Made by a program: the position numbers and the translations under genes. Positions 14,731 to 16,761 of a stretch of 16,761 bases of DNA are shown in pieces (the stretch's first letter is position 1; every line of letters begins with the position of its first letter). Location of the stretch: contig JAEOTJ010000110.1 in NCBI GenBank assembly GCA_016839905.1, positions 1-16,761 on the forward strand. Direction: 5' to 3'. Below the pieces are notes generated by a model. It saw nothing but the letters and a program-made list of their open reading frames with translations, made no database searches and was not told the DNA's origin. Source of the DNA: Promethearchaeota archaeon. Its GTDB lineage: Archaea; Asgardarchaeota; Lokiarchaeia; Sigynarchaeales; SOKP01.

Positions 14731-15315
14731 TTGTCCGTTGTTTATTTTAAGTCTAATCAAGCAAGTATCTATATTCTAATTACTTATAAGTATTTAAAAA
14801 AGAGCCAAAAAGTAATTCTAAACAAAATTAAGTTTTTTCATGACGAAAATGAAACCTTAGCTTATATAAAGCAAAAAGAGCTAACAATTGTTGACAATTC
14901 TTTAATTAAAAACCTACAAGAATTAATTAATGATTATTTATCTGGTAAAAACATCAATTTATATGAAAAGTTGAAAGATCATAACATTGATTTACAATTG
15001 AAAGAAAAGTTTCCTACGAGTTTTTCACAGAAAATCATTAATTATTTAATTGTTCATGTTCCTTATGGAAGAATAACGACCTATTCTGATATTGGAAACA
15101 ATATCGGCTCAAAAGCGTTCAGAGCAATAGGAAACACATTAAGGAATAATCCTTTACCTCTATTAATCCCCTGTCATAGAGTTATAAAAAAAAATGGAGA
15201 AATAGGAGGTTTTATGGGAAAAATTGATAATAAATGGCAACATAAATTAAAAAATAAAATACTTGAAATTGAGGGATTAATTCCTCTAAAAAATCAAATT
15301 TTAATTACAGATTAA
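14731..15315 (+). CDS. ogt: Methylated-DNA--protein-cysteine methyltransferase (MGMT/Ogt family)
   Basis: This protein repairs O6-alkylguanine by transferring the alkyl group to its own cysteine. The 194-residue protein has a divergent N-terminal domain (1-93) and a conserved C-terminal domain (95-182). The latter contains the helix-turn-helix segment GRITTYSDIG (113-122), the flipping-arginine region AFRAIGNTLRNNP (129-141) and the active site IPCHRV with C148. GGFMGKIDNKWQHKL follows, as in the family. The start is TTG at 14731; no in-frame ATG occurs before residue 162, an upstream TAA (14704-14706) limits the frame, and TAGG at 14717-14720 may be a weak Shine-Dalgarno. Its last 11 bp overlap the convergent MBL-fold gene. 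Confidence 0.92.
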   Translation: MSVVYFKSNQASIYILITYKYLKKSQKVILNKIKFFHDENETLAYIKQKELTIVDNSLIKNLQELINDYLSGKNINLYEKLKDHNIDLQLKEKFPTSFSQKIINYLIVHVPYGRITTYSDIGNNIGSKAFRAIGNTLRNNPLPLLIPCHRVIKKNGEIGGFMGKIDNKWQHKLKNKILEIEGLIPLKNQILITD

Positions 15316-16327
15316 ATATAGTACCATTACTTGCGTTGAATGCTTTCAATTTTGGACTACTTAATTTGTTAATTTCTTGAATGAATTTGTCACCTGAACA
15401 ATGAATAGGAAATAGATGCAAGGTTTTGTTATATTCTTGAAATGACTTCAAGTATTCTATCGTTTTTTTTATTCTATCGTCTGAAGCGTCTGCCATATGA
15501 AAACCCCCTATGATATGACTTATTGGCTTTTTTATTTTTTCTTTTACATAATCTAGTGTATTCATTATCCCCGAATGACAACATCCAAGTAATAAAACAA
15601 CATTTTCTTTATACTCGATTATTAGGCATTTATCATCCAAAATTTTATCCTCCTTTATAATGCCCTCTTGAAGTGAAAAATATTTCTTAACATCTTCGTC
15701 AGCATGCTTTCGAGGAATCTCTCCGCTTGCAATTACTTTAATCTCATCATTCTTGAATAGTACATGTAAATCCTCTTTGAAATTTATCTCTCCTCCTAAA
15801 GACTTAATCTCATCGATAATAATGGGTGTCTGACTTATAACCTTCATTTCAGCTATTAACTGTGCAATTTCTTCACGTTTTTTTCCCTTTATATCAGGAT
15901 CTTTTAGGTCTTTTGAACGATTGAAAAATCTTTCAAAAATAGCATTTTCATGAGTGATTACTGGTATTTTTTCTTCTATCCTTCTTAAAATATTATTTAA
16001 TGCTCCAATATGGTCATAATGCCAGTGAGATAGAACAATCGAATTTACATCATATAAAGTAAAACCTCTTAAATCAACATTATATAAATAAGTTTGATTG
16101 TTACTGCCTGTATCAAATATAATTTTGTATAATAATTCAGCACCCCATTCATCTTTAGGATCTTCAATATTATAAATATTAATTAAAAATCCTAATCCAT
16201 GTTCTGCTAAGGTTTGGGTTATAAAAACTTTATTTAACTCTGTAAATTTAATCCCGTGTTGTGTAGACAGGTCTTGATATGGATTTATGATATTATTTGT
16301 AAGTAAAATAATTTCAGTTTTAATCAT
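15305..16327 (-). CDS. Metallo-beta-lactamase-fold hydrolase, Tflp/MJ0301-like
   Basis: This 340-residue protein has the metal-binding motif SHWHYDHIGAL (H101, H103, D105, H106), a further ligand in LLLGCCHSGIMNTL (H251), and GGFHMAD (H277) and PIHCSG (H309) near the C-terminus. This combination matches the Tflp subgroup of the MBL fold, to which archaeal 7,8-dihydropterin-6-methyl-aminobenzene-phosphate synthases (tetrahydromethanopterin pathway) belong. Many members have other or unknown roles, so the exact reaction is left open. An insert of about 80 residues (138-218) separates the metal motifs. The start is ATG 16327 with no clear Shine-Dalgarno. The 5' flank (about 50-90 bp) is bounded by the right end of a tnpB element. 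Confidence 0.85.
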   Translation of the reverse strand: MIKTEIILLTNNIINPYQDLSTQHGIKFTELNKVFITQTLAEHGLGFLINIYNIEDPKDEWGAELLYKIIFDTGSNNQTYLYNVDLRGFTLYDVNSIVLSHWHYDHIGALNNILRRIEEKIPVITHENAIFERFFNRSKDLKDPDIKGKKREEIAQLIAEMKVISQTPIIIDEIKSLGGEINFKEDLHVLFKNDEIKVIASGEIPRKHADEDVKKYFSLQEGIIKEDKILDDKCLIIEYKENVVLLLGCCHSGIMNTLDYVKEKIKKPISHIIGGFHMADASDDRIKKTIEYLKSFQEYNKTLHLFPIHCSGDKFIQEINKLSSPKLKAFNASNGTIFNL

Positions 16328-16375
16328 AATAATAAATAAAATTCTTATCTTTATAAATAGGTTATTTTTAAATTC

Positions 16376-16415
16376 CCTTCATTGAATTTAAATTTTATTC
16401 TATCAGCCCAACTTT
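16376..16415 (-). other. Probable right end and omega-RNA 3' region of the tnpB element
   Basis: Directly after the tnpB stop the minus strand reads GTTGGGCTGATAGAATAAAA and then AAATTCAATGAAGGG. The first part is a near copy of GGGCTGATGGGATA inside the tnpB 3' end. The element boundary is likely near 16376, which would put the guide-specifying flank in the leader of the MBL-fold gene. The boundary is inferred. Confidence 0.35.
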
Positions 16416-16761
16416 TTAACAGAGACCGAGAGAATATGGATGAAACCCTACACCCTCTATCCCATCAGCCCATCGAGCATTTGGGACTGCTTTCCGAATG
16501 ATATTATATCCCGCATTCACATCCGCATTGATGATCATGCCATTTTGGCTTTGGAATAAGCCCCGACTGATACGCTGCCCTTTATAGCGAGCTTGTTTTT
16601 TAATTGGTTCCTTATCAAAAAAACTACATTTAGAGGTATATGATTCTTCACAGCTCAATACTTCAATTCCAACCAACTTCGCTTTATAGGAAATGTATTG
16701 TATTAAGGCGTGGAACGGAACTTGAACAAAATGCTGGGTGGTTCTCTTTCCTAATTTAATT
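16416..16761 (-). CDS. tnpB: TnpB (IS605/IS1341 family), 3' part, runs off the window
   Basis: TnpB is the RNA-guided DNA nuclease encoded by IS200/IS605-family elements. The reading frame is open to the right edge, giving about 114 residues of C-terminus. It begins in GKRTTQHFVQVPFHALIQYI and continues through YKAKLVGIEV to the RuvC-III motif INADVNAGYNI and a DGIEGVGFHP tail. The zinc-finger region is degenerate: only one Cys (YTSKCSFFD) remains where two CxxC pairs are usual, and GLFQSQNG replaces the second pair. This occurs in a known zinc-less TnpB branch. The visible reading frame is intact. The TTG at 16674-16676 is internal, not a start. No TnpA is visible. Confidence 0.92.
   Translation of the reverse strand, partial: IKLGKRTTQHFVQVPFHALIQYISYKAKLVGIEVLSCEESYTSKCSFFDKEPIKKQARYKGQRISRGLFQSQNGMIINADVNAGYNIIRKAVPNARWADGIEGVGFHPYSLGLC

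Noticed and set aside
1..16761. CRISPR array
   Set aside because: No regularly spaced direct repeats are visible; short AT-rich repeats are low-complexity.

Overview
The window looks like chromosome from an Asgard archaeon, probably Lokiarchaeia-like; this is inference from gene content. It is very AT-rich. It carries archaeal information-processing genes (LSm next to ribosomal protein eL37, an intron-split tRNA-Leu), archaeal SepF, SepCysS of the tRNA-dependent cysteine route, and small-GTPase-associated folds common in Asgards (a Roadblock/LC7 protein and a probable longin-like protein). No rRNA, CRISPR array or phage module is visible.

Layout. 1-334 is AT-rich with no gene seen. 335-5042 holds metabolic genes: quinolinate synthase NadA (-), a membrane-tethered alpha/beta hydrolase (+), SepCysS (-) and a gamma-class carbonic anhydrase-like protein (+). 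5051-7955 is a minus-strand run: Roadblock then E1-like ThiF/MoeB (probably one transcript), LSm then eL37 (a classic archaeal pair), and an unrecognised protein with a polyproline linker. 8165-9313 is an unrecognised multi-pass membrane protein; directly after its stop lies the decayed 3' end of an IS605-type tnpB. SepF (-) and a nitroreductase (+) follow as a divergent pair. 11045-12174 is a two-gene operon, a duplicated 2TM membrane protein and a PadR regulator with a C-terminal zinc ribbon.

12244-12418 is tRNA-Leu(UAA) on the minus strand. It is 175 nt long and seems to carry two introns: 29 nt at the canonical 37/38 site and about 59 nt in the D-loop. 12858-13238 is the longin-like gene, whose stop codon lies inside the left end of a 302-bp MITE-like inverted-repeat element (13231-13532). 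The element has perfect 20-bp ends and two symmetric internal hairpins. Then come a coiled-coil/winged-helix protein (-), an MGMT-type DNA repair protein (+) whose 3' end overlaps a Tflp-like metallo-beta-lactamase-fold protein (-), and the 3' part of a second, different tnpB that runs off the right edge.

Genes are mostly single units alternating in strand, with convergent pairs packed tightly (4, 8 and -11 bp). The clear co-transcribed pairs are LSm-eL37, Roadblock-ThiF and 2TM-PadR. The most notable items are the two-intron tRNA-Leu, the MITE that supplies a stop codon, and the traces of two unrelated TnpB lineages.
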